From Anaerolineae bacterium (lineage in GTDB: Bacteria > Chloroflexota > Anaerolineae > B4-G1 > SLSP01): a stretch of 32,807 bases of DNA. The stretch is from contig PWVB01000418.1 of NCBI GenBank assembly GCA_003562365.1, positions 1 through 32,807 on the forward strand. The letters are read 5' to 3'. The position numbers and the translations under genes are program-made. Each line of letters opens with the position of its first letter. Position 1 is the first letter of the stretch. Below the pieces are notes generated by a model. It did not search any database, was not told the origin of the DNA, and worked only from the letters and a program-made list of their open reading frames with translations. This document shows, piece after piece, positions 9,398 through 17,698 of this stretch.

Positions 9398-12300
9398 ATG
9401 ATGGACGTAGGTAAGCCCAGAACGGAGCTGATTGAAGAGCTTCGAGAACTGCGAGAGCGACTTGCACAGATGGTCAGCGGTCAGGCTGGAGAGCAGGGAC
9501 ACTTTATACAGGCGCTGATCGATGCGATTCCCAACCCGATATTCTACAAGAATACACGAGGGGTCTACTTAGGATGCAACACAGCTTTTGCCGAGAAGGT
9601 GATCGGTTTGCCACGTTCTCGGATCGTGGGGGCTACGGTCTATGAGCTGACAGAGGCAATACCATTGGAGTTGGCTGAGGCTTATCATCAATCGGATCTA
9701 GACCTGTTAACCTCACGAGGGAGCCAAGTCTATGAGGCTCCGATGCGGTTCGCAGATGGGAGCACCCGGCAGGTGTTGTTCAACAAAGCGGTACTGGAGG
9801 ATTCGTCCGGTCGGGTGGCAGGAATGGTGGGCATCCTACTAGATGTGACAGGACGCCGTGCTGATGAGGCAGCGTGGGCCGACGTGGCTCAGGCAGCAGA
9901 GAGGCGGTCAGCGCGGCGACAGGTGGCAGCTGAAATTGCAGAAGCCGCTGCGGCGCTGTTAAGTATGGAGGAGCTGTTATCGCAGTCAGTGGCGCTGGTC
10001 CAAGAGCGACTTGGCTTTCGGTGTGTAGCGGTCTATCTGCTGGATGCGGCAGAACATCTAGCGCTACTGCGAGCGAGCTGTGCCCATGAATCTGAGGGGG
10101 TTGGGCATCTTGAGCGGCAGATCGTCGTTGATCGTGATTCTGTGATCGGTGCTGTTATTCTCAATCGGCAGCTTTGTGCCATCTCGAGAGCAGACAATCC
10201 AACCTTTACTGCGCCAGAAGCGTTTGTCGGTGCATCATCTGGAAAGTCGCTCGACGATCCCCCAACAGAGGACACTCCGGAAGATACTGTCAGCGTCGTT
10301 GTTCCCCTTGTCAGTCGCGGCGAGACGTTGGGCGCTGTGTGGATTGAGGCTCAGGAAGGCGATCTGATCTCCGAGGATGACTGTACGATTCTTACGACGT
10401 TCGCCGGTCAGCTAGCTGTCGCGATTGACAATGCACGGCTTCACGAGCGTGCGCAAGCCAACCTTGTGGCGTTGCAGCGGCTGCAGCGTCGCGATGCAGT
10501 AGACATGTGGCAGACGTATGTCGAAGAACAGGAGGTGCTGGGTTACAGTTACGATCTCGATGAGGTGACAAAACTGATGGTGCCTGAGCAGTATGATGTC
10601 AAGGATTTACCAGCGGATCCAGTACTAGATCGGGGGAGGGAGGGCGGTGACGGGGCACGACTCCTGCAGCCATTGGAGATTCGTGGCGAGCCTGTAGGGC
10701 TGCTCAGCTTTGAGGCACCAGGCGCGATTCGGGATTGGTCAGATGATCAGTTGGCGGTGTTGCAAGCGGTGAGTGACCAGCTAGCGCTGGCGTTGGAGAA
10801 TCGGCTGCTGATCGATCGTTCGCAGCGAGCGCTGCGGGAGGCACAGCAGCGCGAAGCTGAGCTAGGCTTTCTGCACGAGATCTCAGCCCTGCTTAATGCC
10901 ACCACTGATGTCGTGGCAGCCCGCGCAACGTTGCTGGAGAGACTCCAGGCTTTCACGCCGATTAACCAATTTACACTGATGAGTTGGGAGGCAGAGGCGG
11001 CACGCCTGAGGTTTCTCACCGCGGTAGGGGTAGCTATCATCCAATTAGAGAGCACGGACCAGAGAGCGGGGCTAACCGCGTCGGATGGGTGCGAAACTTA
11101 TGTCGCAGCGGCAGCGCTGACAGCGGAATCGGCATTTGAGTCGGTGGCAGCCAATGGGACGTGGATTCTGCGGGAGGACTTGCGCTCAGGCGCTGAGTAC
11201 CCGGAGGAGGAGGCCCTGGCTGCGGTGGGTGTGGTGTCGCGGTTGCTACTGCCACTGCGACTTGGGAGGCGGTTACTGGGGGTACTGGAGTTGGGCAGCG
11301 GGCAGGTTGATGCCTTCTCCCGGCCCGGACTACTTTCGCTTCTGGAACAGGTGGCGGCGCAGCTGGCATCGGCCTTAGAACGGGGAAATCTTCTGAGGAC
11401 AGCGCAGGGCAGTGCTGAGGAGTCTCGTCGGCTCTACGAAGTGACGGCCGATCTGGCTGAGGCGGTGGGAGGTTCGGAGGTGCTGCAGGCGGTGATCCGT
11501 CACGCCTTTCCTGAAGTGCCGGTGCGAGCAGAGATCGGTCTATACACTCCCGACCCCGAGACACAGGCGCAAATGACGTGGCTGGAAATCGTGGCAAGCA
11601 CGGGGGAGAGTGATGCGGTGGCGGCTTTGGCACCAGGAACCCGGATCTCGGCTGCGGAGATCCCCGAGTTGGCCTTGCTGGAGGACGGGGGCTTATATGC
11701 CTGTGCAGATGTGGAGGCTGATGCCGAGGTTGGCGGCGCCGCCGGTATAACGTCGGAGCTTCGGGCGGCCTATCGCGCCGAAGGGGTGCGCGGGGTGCTG
11801 GTGCTGGCACTCGCGGTCGGGGCCGGAGCCGTGGAGCAGCTGGGGGTGCTGCGGGTGCGGTCGGGTATGCCGCTGAGGGTTACAGAGCAGGACCTGCGGC
11901 TATACCGGACGATTGCTGACCAGGCGGCTGTGGTTTTGTCGAATCGACGACTTTTCGAGCAGTCGCAGGCGCGCATCGCACGTCAAGCTGTGGCTGTGGA
12001 GCTGGCTAGCCTAACAACGGCGCTATCAGAGCAGGATGCGTTGCTGCAGGCGGTGGTGGACTTCCTGGCAGAGCGGTTTGATCTATATTTTGCGGGGATC
12101 TTTCTCGTAGATGGTCATAGCGAGTGGGCGGTGCTACGGGCTGGAAGCGGAGAGCTTGGCGAGCGCCTGATGCTGATGGGGCATCGGGTGCAGGTAGATG
12201 GTGGGACGATGAATGGGCGCGCTATTCAGACCCGTCAGCGACTGGTGGCGCCAGACATTGAGCCCCGGACGGCATTGGGTGAGAACCCGCTGTTGGCTGG

Positions 12301-15040
12301 GATGCGCTCGGCCGTGGTCTTTCCCTTGATCAGTCGAGGTCAGACACAGGGCGCTGTCACTCTGCAGAGCGGCCGGCGTTTCGCTTTTACAGAGGAGGAC
12401 GTGGCAACGCTGGCGTTGATGATCAACCAGCTGGCAAATGTTATCGAGAGCACTAACCTCTATGAGAGATCGCAAAGCTCATTGGCGGAGACGCGGATGC
12501 TCTATCGGATCGCGCAGCAGATCACCGATGCCCGAGACGCCGAAGCGGTATTGCAAGCGGCGGTAGACGGTATTGCGCAGCGGGACGAGCCGGACTGGAT
12601 CATCGCGGGTTTGTTGACACCCCATCAGGAGCCCACGGCATTGAGTGTGGTCGCCGTGTGGTGTAGGGAGCCGCGGGGAGATGTCGCTCTGACGCTGGCC
12701 TCCTTGGACTTGGTGGACATTCCGCGATTTTATGAAGTACTGCGGTTGGATGAGCGGTTCGTCACGCCGGATATCACACAAGACCCGATGGTTGATGACT
12801 TTCTGCGACGGCTGTTCGGGGACCTCGAGCTGCGGGCGACGGCGGCTTTTCAGCTGCGGGTGCGTGGCAAGCAGTATGGGATGCTGATGGTCCATAGCCG
12901 ACATGCACGGGAGTTTAGTACAGCAGAGTTGAGTTTCTACGAGAACGTAGCGCGCCAGGCCTTTGTGGCGCTCGAGAACCTTAACCTGGTGGAGGTGACC
13001 CGCGAGCTGGCCGAGCGGCGGGCTATCCTCAACGAAGTATTACAGACGGCATCTAGTGCATTGGTCCCGATCACCATCCTGGGCGAAGTGGGAGAGGTGA
13101 TTGCCCGGCGACTTCAGAGGCCGGTGATCATGTGGTCGTGGGAGGCGGAGACCAGTGTAGGAGGGATTGTGCGAGCAGCATCGATGCACGCTTCGGACGG
13201 CGACGCGCTTCTGCCTGACGGTGAGACGTATCGGCTGGGGCGCCACGAGGCTGCGCCGCTCTATGCTGCCATAGATTCAAGGAGCCCGGTGACGCTACAC
13301 CTTGAGAAACAGGCCTGGACGGGAGGATGGCCAGAGCGGTTGGGATCGCCATTGGTTGATGGGTATGCGGTGCCGCTAGTGGCCCGAGCGCGTATCTACG
13401 GCGTGATGATGGTGGCGCGTACGGCAGAACAGGCGGCGGTCAACGAGCGCATCCGAGAGCTGCTGGAGACAGTGGGAGCAAACCTGAGCGTAGCTCTGGA
13501 GACTGCGAGTCTCTACCGGGAGGCGCAAGAGACGGCAGCGAAGCTCCAAGAGGTAGATGAACTGAAGAACCAGTTTATGGCCAATATGTCACACGAGTTA
13601 CGGACACCGCTGAACTCCATCATCGGATTCTCACGTGTGATGCTGAAGGGTATCGATGGGCCTCTGACGGAGATGCAGGAGACGGATCTGACTGCGATCT
13701 ACGACAGTGGACGCCATTTGCTGAATTTGATCAACGACATTCTGGATATCTCCAAGATCAACGCGGGCAAGATGGAGATCGTGTTTGAGCCGGTAGACCT
13801 GAAAGACATGATCACCAGCGTCATGTCGACGGCGCTAGGATTTGTGAAGGACAAGCCGGTGGAGCTGCGGACCTATGTCGCGCCGGACCTACCGATGATT
13901 GTGGCGGATGGACGGCGCATTCGCCAGGTGCTGATAAATCTGTTGGGTAATGCGGGCAAATTTACCGAACAGGGCTTCATCGAGGTTTCAGCAACCTTCG
14001 ACAGCGAGCAGGTTGTCGTCAGCGTGGAAGATAGCGGGATAGGCATTGCACCGGGTCGCCTTCACGCAGTCTTTGAGCAATTTGAGCAGGTGGATGCGAC
14101 GTCCACGCGACGTTACGGGGGAACGGGTTTGGGCATTCCGTTGAGCCGGGAGTTTGTGCGGTTGCATGGTGGCGATATGTGGATCGAGGAAACAACAGTG
14201 GGTAAGGGAACTACCTTCTGCTTTTCGCTACCGATTGGCGGACCGCAGGCAGTGCCGGCCGAAACGGGTGGCGGGCGTGTTGTGTTGACGGTGGACGATG
14301 ATGAAAGCATCGTGATGCTGTTTAGGCGGTTCCTGGCACCGGAAGGGTATCAGGTATTCGGGCTGACTAATAGCGCACAGGTGGTGGCGGAGGCGAAACG
14401 ATTGCGTCCATACGCGATCACTCTGGACGTGTTGATGCCAGGAGAAGACGGATGGGCCACGATCCGCGTGCTGAAGTCAGACCCGGCGACTCGCGACATA
14501 CCGATCATTGTCTGTTCGATCCTGGGAGATCGCGAGAGAGGAATGAGTCTGGGGGTGGCAGATTACTTGGTGAAGCCGATCTCTGAAGATGCGCTTCGAG
14601 CGGCTTTGGTGCGGGTGGGGCGGCAGCGCGAAGATGGAGACGTGCTGGTCGTGGACGACAACAGAGAGGATCGGAAGCTCCTTCGGAGGATCCTGGAAAG
14701 CGCAGGACACGATGTCAGGGAGGCCTCTGGAGGTGCCGAGGCGCTGGAGATATTGCGCTGGGATCCGCCCGCGCTGTTGGTTTTGGACCTGATGATGCCG
14801 CAGGTGGACGGGTTTGCGGTTCTCGAGGCGCTAAAGCAAGACTCCGGCACAAGGACGATTCCCGTGATCGTCGTAACAGCGAAAGATCTCACGAAAAACG
14901 ACGAGGCGCGACTCCAGGAGAGAGCGGAAGCACTGATACAGAAGGGCCTTTTTGATCAACAGCAGTTGCTCACTGATGTTAAGATGGCGCTTGAGCGTCT
15001 TGACAAGCGCCGTCTGGATAACGCGCGTGAGGCTGCTTGA
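9398..15040 (+). CDS. Hybrid sensor histidine kinase: PAS, seven GAF, HisKA, HATPase, two receiver domains
   Basis: A soluble protein of about 1880 aa with no TM segments. A short coiled coil is followed by PAS (35-152; ALIDAIPNPIFYKNTRGVYL) and GAF domains at about 169-349, 371-472, 484-667, 676-856, 861-1024, 1029-1199 and 1204-1376. HisKA is at 1387-1464 with the phospho-acceptor H1399 in MSHELRTPLN. The HATPase (1495-1614) shows an N box (INLLGNAGKFT), a G1 box (VEDSGIGI) and a G2 box (GGTGLGIPLS). Receiver 1 (1626-1742) has acidic DDD, D1677 and the KP lysine (YLVKPIS). Receiver 2 (1748-1867) has DD and D1797, but the usual KP is replaced by an IQKG-type ending. It autophosphorylates on His and should pass phosphate to the attached receivers. 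It is the only catalytic protein of the cluster, 61 nt after the receptor gene and probably co-transcribed. No output domain is attached or encoded nearby. Confidence 0.92.
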   Translation: MMDVGKPRTELIEELRELRERLAQMVSGQAGEQGHFIQALIDAIPNPIFYKNTRGVYLGCNTAFAEKVIGLPRSRIVGATVYELTEAIPLELAEAYHQSDLDLLTSRGSQVYEAPMRFADGSTRQVLFNKAVLEDSSGRVAGMVGILLDVTGRRADEAAWADVAQAAERRSARRQVAAEIAEAAAALLSMEELLSQSVALVQERLGFRCVAVYLLDAAEHLALLRASCAHESEGVGHLERQIVVDRDSVIGAVILNRQLCAISRADNPTFTAPEAFVGASSGKSLDDPPTEDTPEDTVSVVVPLVSRGETLGAVWIEAQEGDLISEDDCTILTTFAGQLAVAIDNARLHERAQANLVALQRLQRRDAVDMWQTYVEEQEVLGYSYDLDEVTKLMVPEQYDVKDLPADPVLDRGREGGDGARLLQPLEIRGEPVGLLSFEAPGAIRDWSDDQLAVLQAVSDQLALALENRLLIDRSQRALREAQQREAELGFLHEISALLNATTDVVAARATLLERLQAFTPINQFTLMSWEAEAARLRFLTAVGVAIIQLESTDQRAGLTASDGCETYVAAAALTAESAFESVAANGTWILREDLRSGAEYPEEEALAAVGVVSRLLLPLRLGRRLLGVLELGSGQVDAFSRPGLLSLLEQVAAQLASALERGNLLRTAQGSAEESRRLYEVTADLAEAVGGSEVLQAVIRHAFPEVPVRAEIGLYTPDPETQAQMTWLEIVASTGESDAVAALAPGTRISAAEIPELALLEDGGLYACADVEADAEVGGAAGITSELRAAYRAEGVRGVLVLALAVGAGAVEQLGVLRVRSGMPLRVTEQDLRLYRTIADQAAVVLSNRRLFEQSQARIARQAVAVELASLTTALSEQDALLQAVVDFLAERFDLYFAGIFLVDGHSEWAVLRAGSGELGERLMLMGHRVQVDGGTMNGRAIQTRQRLVAPDIEPRTALGENPLLAGMRSAVVFPLISRGQTQGAVTLQSGRRFAFTEEDVATLALMINQLANVIESTNLYERSQSSLAETRMLYRIAQQITDARDAEAVLQAAVDGIAQRDEPDWIIAGLLTPHQEPTALSVVAVWCREPRGDVALTLASLDLVDIPRFYEVLRLDERFVTPDITQDPMVDDFLRRLFGDLELRATAAFQLRVRGKQYGMLMVHSRHAREFSTAELSFYENVARQAFVALENLNLVEVTRELAERRAILNEVLQTASSALVPITILGEVGEVIARRLQRPVIMWSWEAETSVGGIVRAASMHASDGDALLPDGETYRLGRHEAAPLYAAIDSRSPVTLHLEKQAWTGGWPERLGSPLVDGYAVPLVARARIYGVMMVARTAEQAAVNERIRELLETVGANLSVALETASLYREAQETAAKLQEVDELKNQFMANMSHELRTPLNSIIGFSRVMLKGIDGPLTEMQETDLTAIYDSGRHLLNLINDILDISKINAGKMEIVFEPVDLKDMITSVMSTALGFVKDKPVELRTYVAPDLPMIVADGRRIRQVLINLLGNAGKFTEQGFIEVSATFDSEQVVVSVEDSGIGIAPGRLHAVFEQFEQVDATSTRRYGGTGLGIPLSREFVRLHGGDMWIEETTVGKGTTFCFSLPIGGPQAVPAETGGGRVVLTVDDDESIVMLFRRFLAPEGYQVFGLTNSAQVVAEAKRLRPYAITLDVLMPGEDGWATIRVLKSDPATRDIPIIVCSILGDRERGMSLGVADYLVKPISEDALRAALVRVGRQREDGDVLVVDDNREDRKLLRRILESAGHDVREASGGAEALEILRWDPPALLVLDLMMPQVDGFAVLEALKQDSGTRTIPVIVVTAKDLTKNDEARLQERAEALIQKGLFDQQQLLTDVKMALERLDKRRLDNAREAA

Positions 15041-15064
15041 CATATACTCGGCGCGGTTTAAAAT
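15037..15064 (+). promoter_or_regulatory. Sigma-70 promoter of the ferredoxin gene
   Basis: -35 TTGACA (15037-15042), a 16-nt spacer and -10 TAAAAT (15059-15064). The -35 box overlaps the kinase stop codon TGA (15038-15040). The predicted start near 15071 gives a leader of about 64 nt. Ferredoxin can therefore be expressed independently of the signalling cluster. Confidence 0.65.
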
Positions 15065-15121
15065 GCATTGGCATTCGAAGTTTGGGCGAGGCGTCGTCTA
15101 CCATATCCACCAAAGATTATC

Positions 15122-15127
15122 AGGAGG
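15122..15127 (+). promoter_or_regulatory. Ribosome binding site AGGAGG of the ferredoxin gene
   Basis: Perfect AGGAGG 7 nt before ATG 15135. It shows that the frame does not start at upstream codons that would overlap the kinase gene. Confidence 0.75.
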
Positions 15128-15134
15128 CTCTACG

Positions 15135-15401
15135 ATGACATATGTGATCACCCCACTCTGTGAGCGCGCCGGTCTATGCGTCGATGTCTGTCCCACCGAT
15201 TCGGTTCATTTTGTCGACGGGGATGATGAGTGGCCGATCTACTACATCAACCCTGAGACGTGCATCGACTGTGGGGCGTGCGCCGCGGAATGTCCGCAAG
15301 AGGCGATCTTTATGGCTGAAGATGTGCCGGCTGAGTACGAAGAGTATACGGATATCAATGAGGCATTCTTCACTCAGGGGCCGGGCGCTGATCTCGTTTA
15401 A
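15135..15401 (+). CDS. 7Fe-type ([3Fe-4S][4Fe-4S]) ferredoxin
   Basis: A small acidic 88-aa electron carrier. The first cysteine group is C9, C15, C19-Pro; the second is C43, C46, C49, C53-Pro (CIDCGACAAECPQEAIF). By analogy with Thermus and Azotobacter 7Fe ferredoxins, C19 with C43/C46/C49 should hold a [4Fe-4S] cluster and C9/C15 with C53 a [3Fe-4S] cluster, because the first motif lacks the fourth cysteine of 8Fe ferredoxins. The C9-C15 spacing (five residues between) is shorter than the seven usual in those homologues. The tail (EDVPAEYEEYTDIN) resembles the C-terminus of the same family. It has its own promoter, ribosome site and terminator. It is a cytoplasmic general redox partner; the specific partner is not visible. 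Confidence 0.88.
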   Translation: MTYVITPLCERAGLCVDVCPTDSVHFVDGDDEWPIYYINPETCIDCGACAAECPQEAIFMAEDVPAEYEEYTDINEAFFTQGPGADLV

Positions 15402-15416
15402 CTGCTTTGTTAGTTG

Positions 15417-15458
15417 ACCAGCATCGAGGGGGGGATGCGTTGCCTCCTTGATGCTGGT
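15417..15458. terminator. Hairpin between convergent genes, probable bidirectional terminator
   Basis: ACCAGCATCGAGG (15417-15429) pairs with CCTTGATGCTGGT (ending 15458) allowing one G-T pair. Further G-C/G-T pairs extend the stem towards a short loop. It lies between the converging ferredoxin and PHP-protein genes. Only a weak T-rich tail (TTGTGT) follows on the + side and none on the - side, so efficiency is uncertain. Confidence 0.6.
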
Positions 15459-15466
15459 TGTGTCAC

Positions 15467-16534
15467 CTATGAGGCATAGATGGGGCTTGCGAAGATCCAG
15501 GCGACCTTCCGCCCACGAAATCTTCTGTAAGCTTCTACTCTGTAAATACCCGCTTCCACGGACGTGTATTTCATCGAGGTTCCCGTTGTGCGGCGGATGA
15601 CTTTGCCGTCTCGGCGCAAGATGATCTCGCCATCCGTCGGCAGCGTAACGCTGAGGTTAATCGCTCCTAGCCGACGTAGCTCCTCTCCTGGACCGGCCAT
15701 CGCTGATCCGCTTCGGGCAAAGCAGCGGAAACCACGGGTGGAATGCGGTAAGTCATAACCCACCCACGTGCGTCCCGCCCGAAGTGCATCGTAAATGAGG
15801 GCCTTGTCCTCCACAGGATCGCCGGTTAGAGGGGCTTTGGTCAAGATATGAGTGTTCACGGCGCGAAAGAGATACTCATATGGGAAGACCCGTCGTCGAA
15901 AGGGTCCCCAGCGGTAAGATGTGGCGTGGGCATCCGCGCCGCCCAGAGCAGCGATCTTATGGCCAGAGGCTAGGAGTTCGTCCCAGAGCTTTAGCGTAGC
16001 CCGATAAGGTCCGCGGATCCCCCACTCCGGCCGATAGGCGTAAACCAGAGCGACGAGTTTGTTCCACAGCAGTCCTTTGAACTCCGACATATAGTTCCAA
16101 ATCTCCAAGCCGTGAATTCCCTCAGGTGGCCACTGCGTCCAGGGGATGGCGGCCAGGTCGGTCCCGATAGCGCTGGGGCGTTCGATAGGGTGAGCGATGT
16201 AGCAGATACCATCTCGCTCTCGTGCAGCTCGGATCAGTGTTTGGGTGCTGCCAAAGCTATATGGCGCCATCTCGTGTTCCGCGCCGTAGACAAGGAGATG
16301 GTTGGCCTGCGGATCGCGCCGGACATTATGCACTTCCTCTCCTGAGAGCATCAGTGTCTGTCCGACATAGCCCTCAAGGCCCTGTGGGCGCACATTGTGA
16401 TCCGTCACAATCACAAAGTTGAGTTGGGCCGCATTGGCTGCTGCCGCAATCGTTCGATACGACCCTGATCCATCGGAGTAGACTGAATGAACGTGGGGAC
16501 TACCCACGTATTCGCGGTAAGCCGTGTCAATCAT
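15467..16534 (-). CDS. PHP-domain metal-dependent phosphoesterase family protein
   Basis: A 355-aa protein with metal-ligand motifs of the PHP superfamily: HVHSVYSDG (H14, H16, D21), VTDHN (D45, H46), SGEEVH (E66/E67, H69), IAHP (H115) and GGADAH (D201, H203). The last about 80 residues (INLSVTLPTDGEIILRRDG onward) form a small beta-rich tail, as in CehA/McbA-like members that act on small phosphoesters or other hydrolysable substrates. The substrate cannot be read from the sequence. ATG 16534 lies 15 nt after the queA stop and has no obvious Shine-Dalgarno site, suggesting reinitiation or coupling from queA. No signal peptide, so it is likely cytoplasmic. Confidence 0.8.
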   Translation of the reverse strand: MIDTAYREYVGSPHVHSVYSDGSGSYRTIAAAANAAQLNFVIVTDHNVRPQGLEGYVGQTLMLSGEEVHNVRRDPQANHLLVYGAEHEMAPYSFGSTQTLIRAARERDGICYIAHPIERPSAIGTDLAAIPWTQWPPEGIHGLEIWNYMSEFKGLLWNKLVALVYAYRPEWGIRGPYRATLKLWDELLASGHKIAALGGADAHATSYRWGPFRRRVFPYEYLFRAVNTHILTKAPLTGDPVEDKALIYDALRAGRTWVGYDLPHSTRGFRCFARSGSAMAGPGEELRRLGAINLSVTLPTDGEIILRRDGKVIRRTTGTSMKYTSVEAGIYRVEAYRRFRGRKVAWIFASPIYAS

Positions 16535-16549
16535 AGCGCGATCGAGGGC

Positions 16550-17611
16550 TCAGAGAATCAGCATTGCATCGCCGAAGGAGTAGAAACGGTACTGTTGAGC
16601 AATGGCCGTCTGGTAAGCGTGGCGGATTCTTTCCTTCCCGGCAAAGGCCATCACCAAGGCCAGCAGGCTACTGCGGGGGAGGTGAAAGTTCGTCACCAGG
16701 GAATCAACGACCCGAAAATCGAACCCCGGTGTGATGTAGAGGTCGGTGAAGCCCTCATAGGGCGCAATGGGGCGCCACGGACACGTCTCCTCCGTTGACT
16801 TTAGCAAGCCGTGACGGGCCGCTGTCTCCAAGACTCTGACGCTCGTGGTTCCCACGGCCACTACACGCCGTCCCATCAGCTTGGTGTGGTTGATTCGCTC
16901 GGCGGTGGTTGTGTCCAGGCTACACCACTCACTGTGGATAACGTGCTCGTCGACTGTCGCTTCGGTGATGGGGCGAAAGGTATCCAGCCCGACGTGCAAA
17001 GTGACAGAGACCAGTTTGATGCCGGCGGCTCTCAGATCGAGCAAAAGATCCGGGGTGAAGTGCAGACCCGCAGTAGGCGCCGCCGCGCTTCCTGGGGCTC
17101 GCGCGTAGACGGTCTGATAACGCTCGGGGTCCTCCAGGTGGCGGTGGATATACGGAGGCAGCGGCATCTCTCCAAGCTGGTCGAGGAGTGGCAGCAGAGG
17201 TTCCGAAAAGCGGAGAACTCGTTGGCCTTGAGCGCCAGACTCGATCACCTCCGCATAGAGTTCAACAGGTGTCCCGTCACTGTGAAAACGAATCAGCGAG
17301 CCTGGGCGGGTACGCGCACCTCCTACCAGGCAGCGCCAGTGCTCTTCCTCAAGCTGACGCAAAAGCAGGATCTCTACTTGTCCCCCCGTGGGCTCTTTGT
17401 GTCCGTACATCCGGGCCCGGATCACACGGCTTTCATTGACCACCAGGCAGTCCCCTGCGACGAGAAAGTCACCAATCTCTCGGAACCGACGGTGATCGAT
17501 TTGATTCGTGGTGCGATTCAGCACCAAGAGCCTCGACTCATCTCGTGGTTCGATGGGCTCCTGGGCAATCAGCGTTTCAGGCAGTGTATAGTCCAATTCT
17601 GCAGTTTTCAT
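16550..17611 (-). CDS. queA: S-adenosylmethionine:tRNA ribosyltransferase-isomerase
   Basis: A 353-aa enzyme that transfers the ribosyl part of SAM to preQ1-modified tRNA, giving epoxyqueuosine at wobble position 34. Recognisable family segments in order are FDYTLP-like ELDYTLPETLIAQ at the N-terminus, PRDESRLLVL, LVVNESRVIRARM, GGQVEILLL, TAGLHFTPDLL, LHVGLDTFRPI, VGTTSVRVLE, and VTNFHLPRSSLLALVMAFAG near the C-terminus. ATG 17611 is chosen because the protein then starts MKTAEL like other QueA proteins and has the usual length; the frame runs on to ATG 17656, which would add 15 atypical residues. It is 87 nt downstream of the glycosidase gene and 15 nt upstream of the PHP gene. No other queuosine gene is in the window. 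Confidence 0.96.
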   Translation of the reverse strand: MKTAELDYTLPETLIAQEPIEPRDESRLLVLNRTTNQIDHRRFREIGDFLVAGDCLVVNESRVIRARMYGHKEPTGGQVEILLLRQLEEEHWRCLVGGARTRPGSLIRFHSDGTPVELYAEVIESGAQGQRVLRFSEPLLPLLDQLGEMPLPPYIHRHLEDPERYQTVYARAPGSAAAPTAGLHFTPDLLLDLRAAGIKLVSVTLHVGLDTFRPITEATVDEHVIHSEWCSLDTTTAERINHTKLMGRRVVAVGTTSVRVLETAARHGLLKSTEETCPWRPIAPYEGFTDLYITPGFDFRVVDSLVTNFHLPRSSLLALVMAFAGKERIRHAYQTAIAQQYRFYSFGDAMLIL

Positions 17612-17698
17612 AAATCGGTCATCCGTCTCGACTTGTAGTGCTTGCGGCAGCGGCATCTGCGCATGGCTTATATAGATCTCACCCTCGGTGCCTGTGGC

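Noticed and set aside
11037-11810. 257-codon open frame antisense to the hybrid kinase gene
   Set aside because: The translation is Pro/Arg-rich low-complexity sequence with no family features and lies wholly opposite clear GAF coding sequence. Such frames are common opposite GC-rich genes.
14952-15134. N-terminal extension of the ferredoxin frame overlapping the kinase gene
   Set aside because: AGGAGG at 15122-15127 and the family-like MTYVITPLC start place initiation at 15135. The extension is the kinase 3' end and leader read in another frame.
16811-17638. 275-codon open frame antisense to queA
   Set aside because: It lies opposite a confidently identified gene, has no recognisable motifs and no ribosome site.
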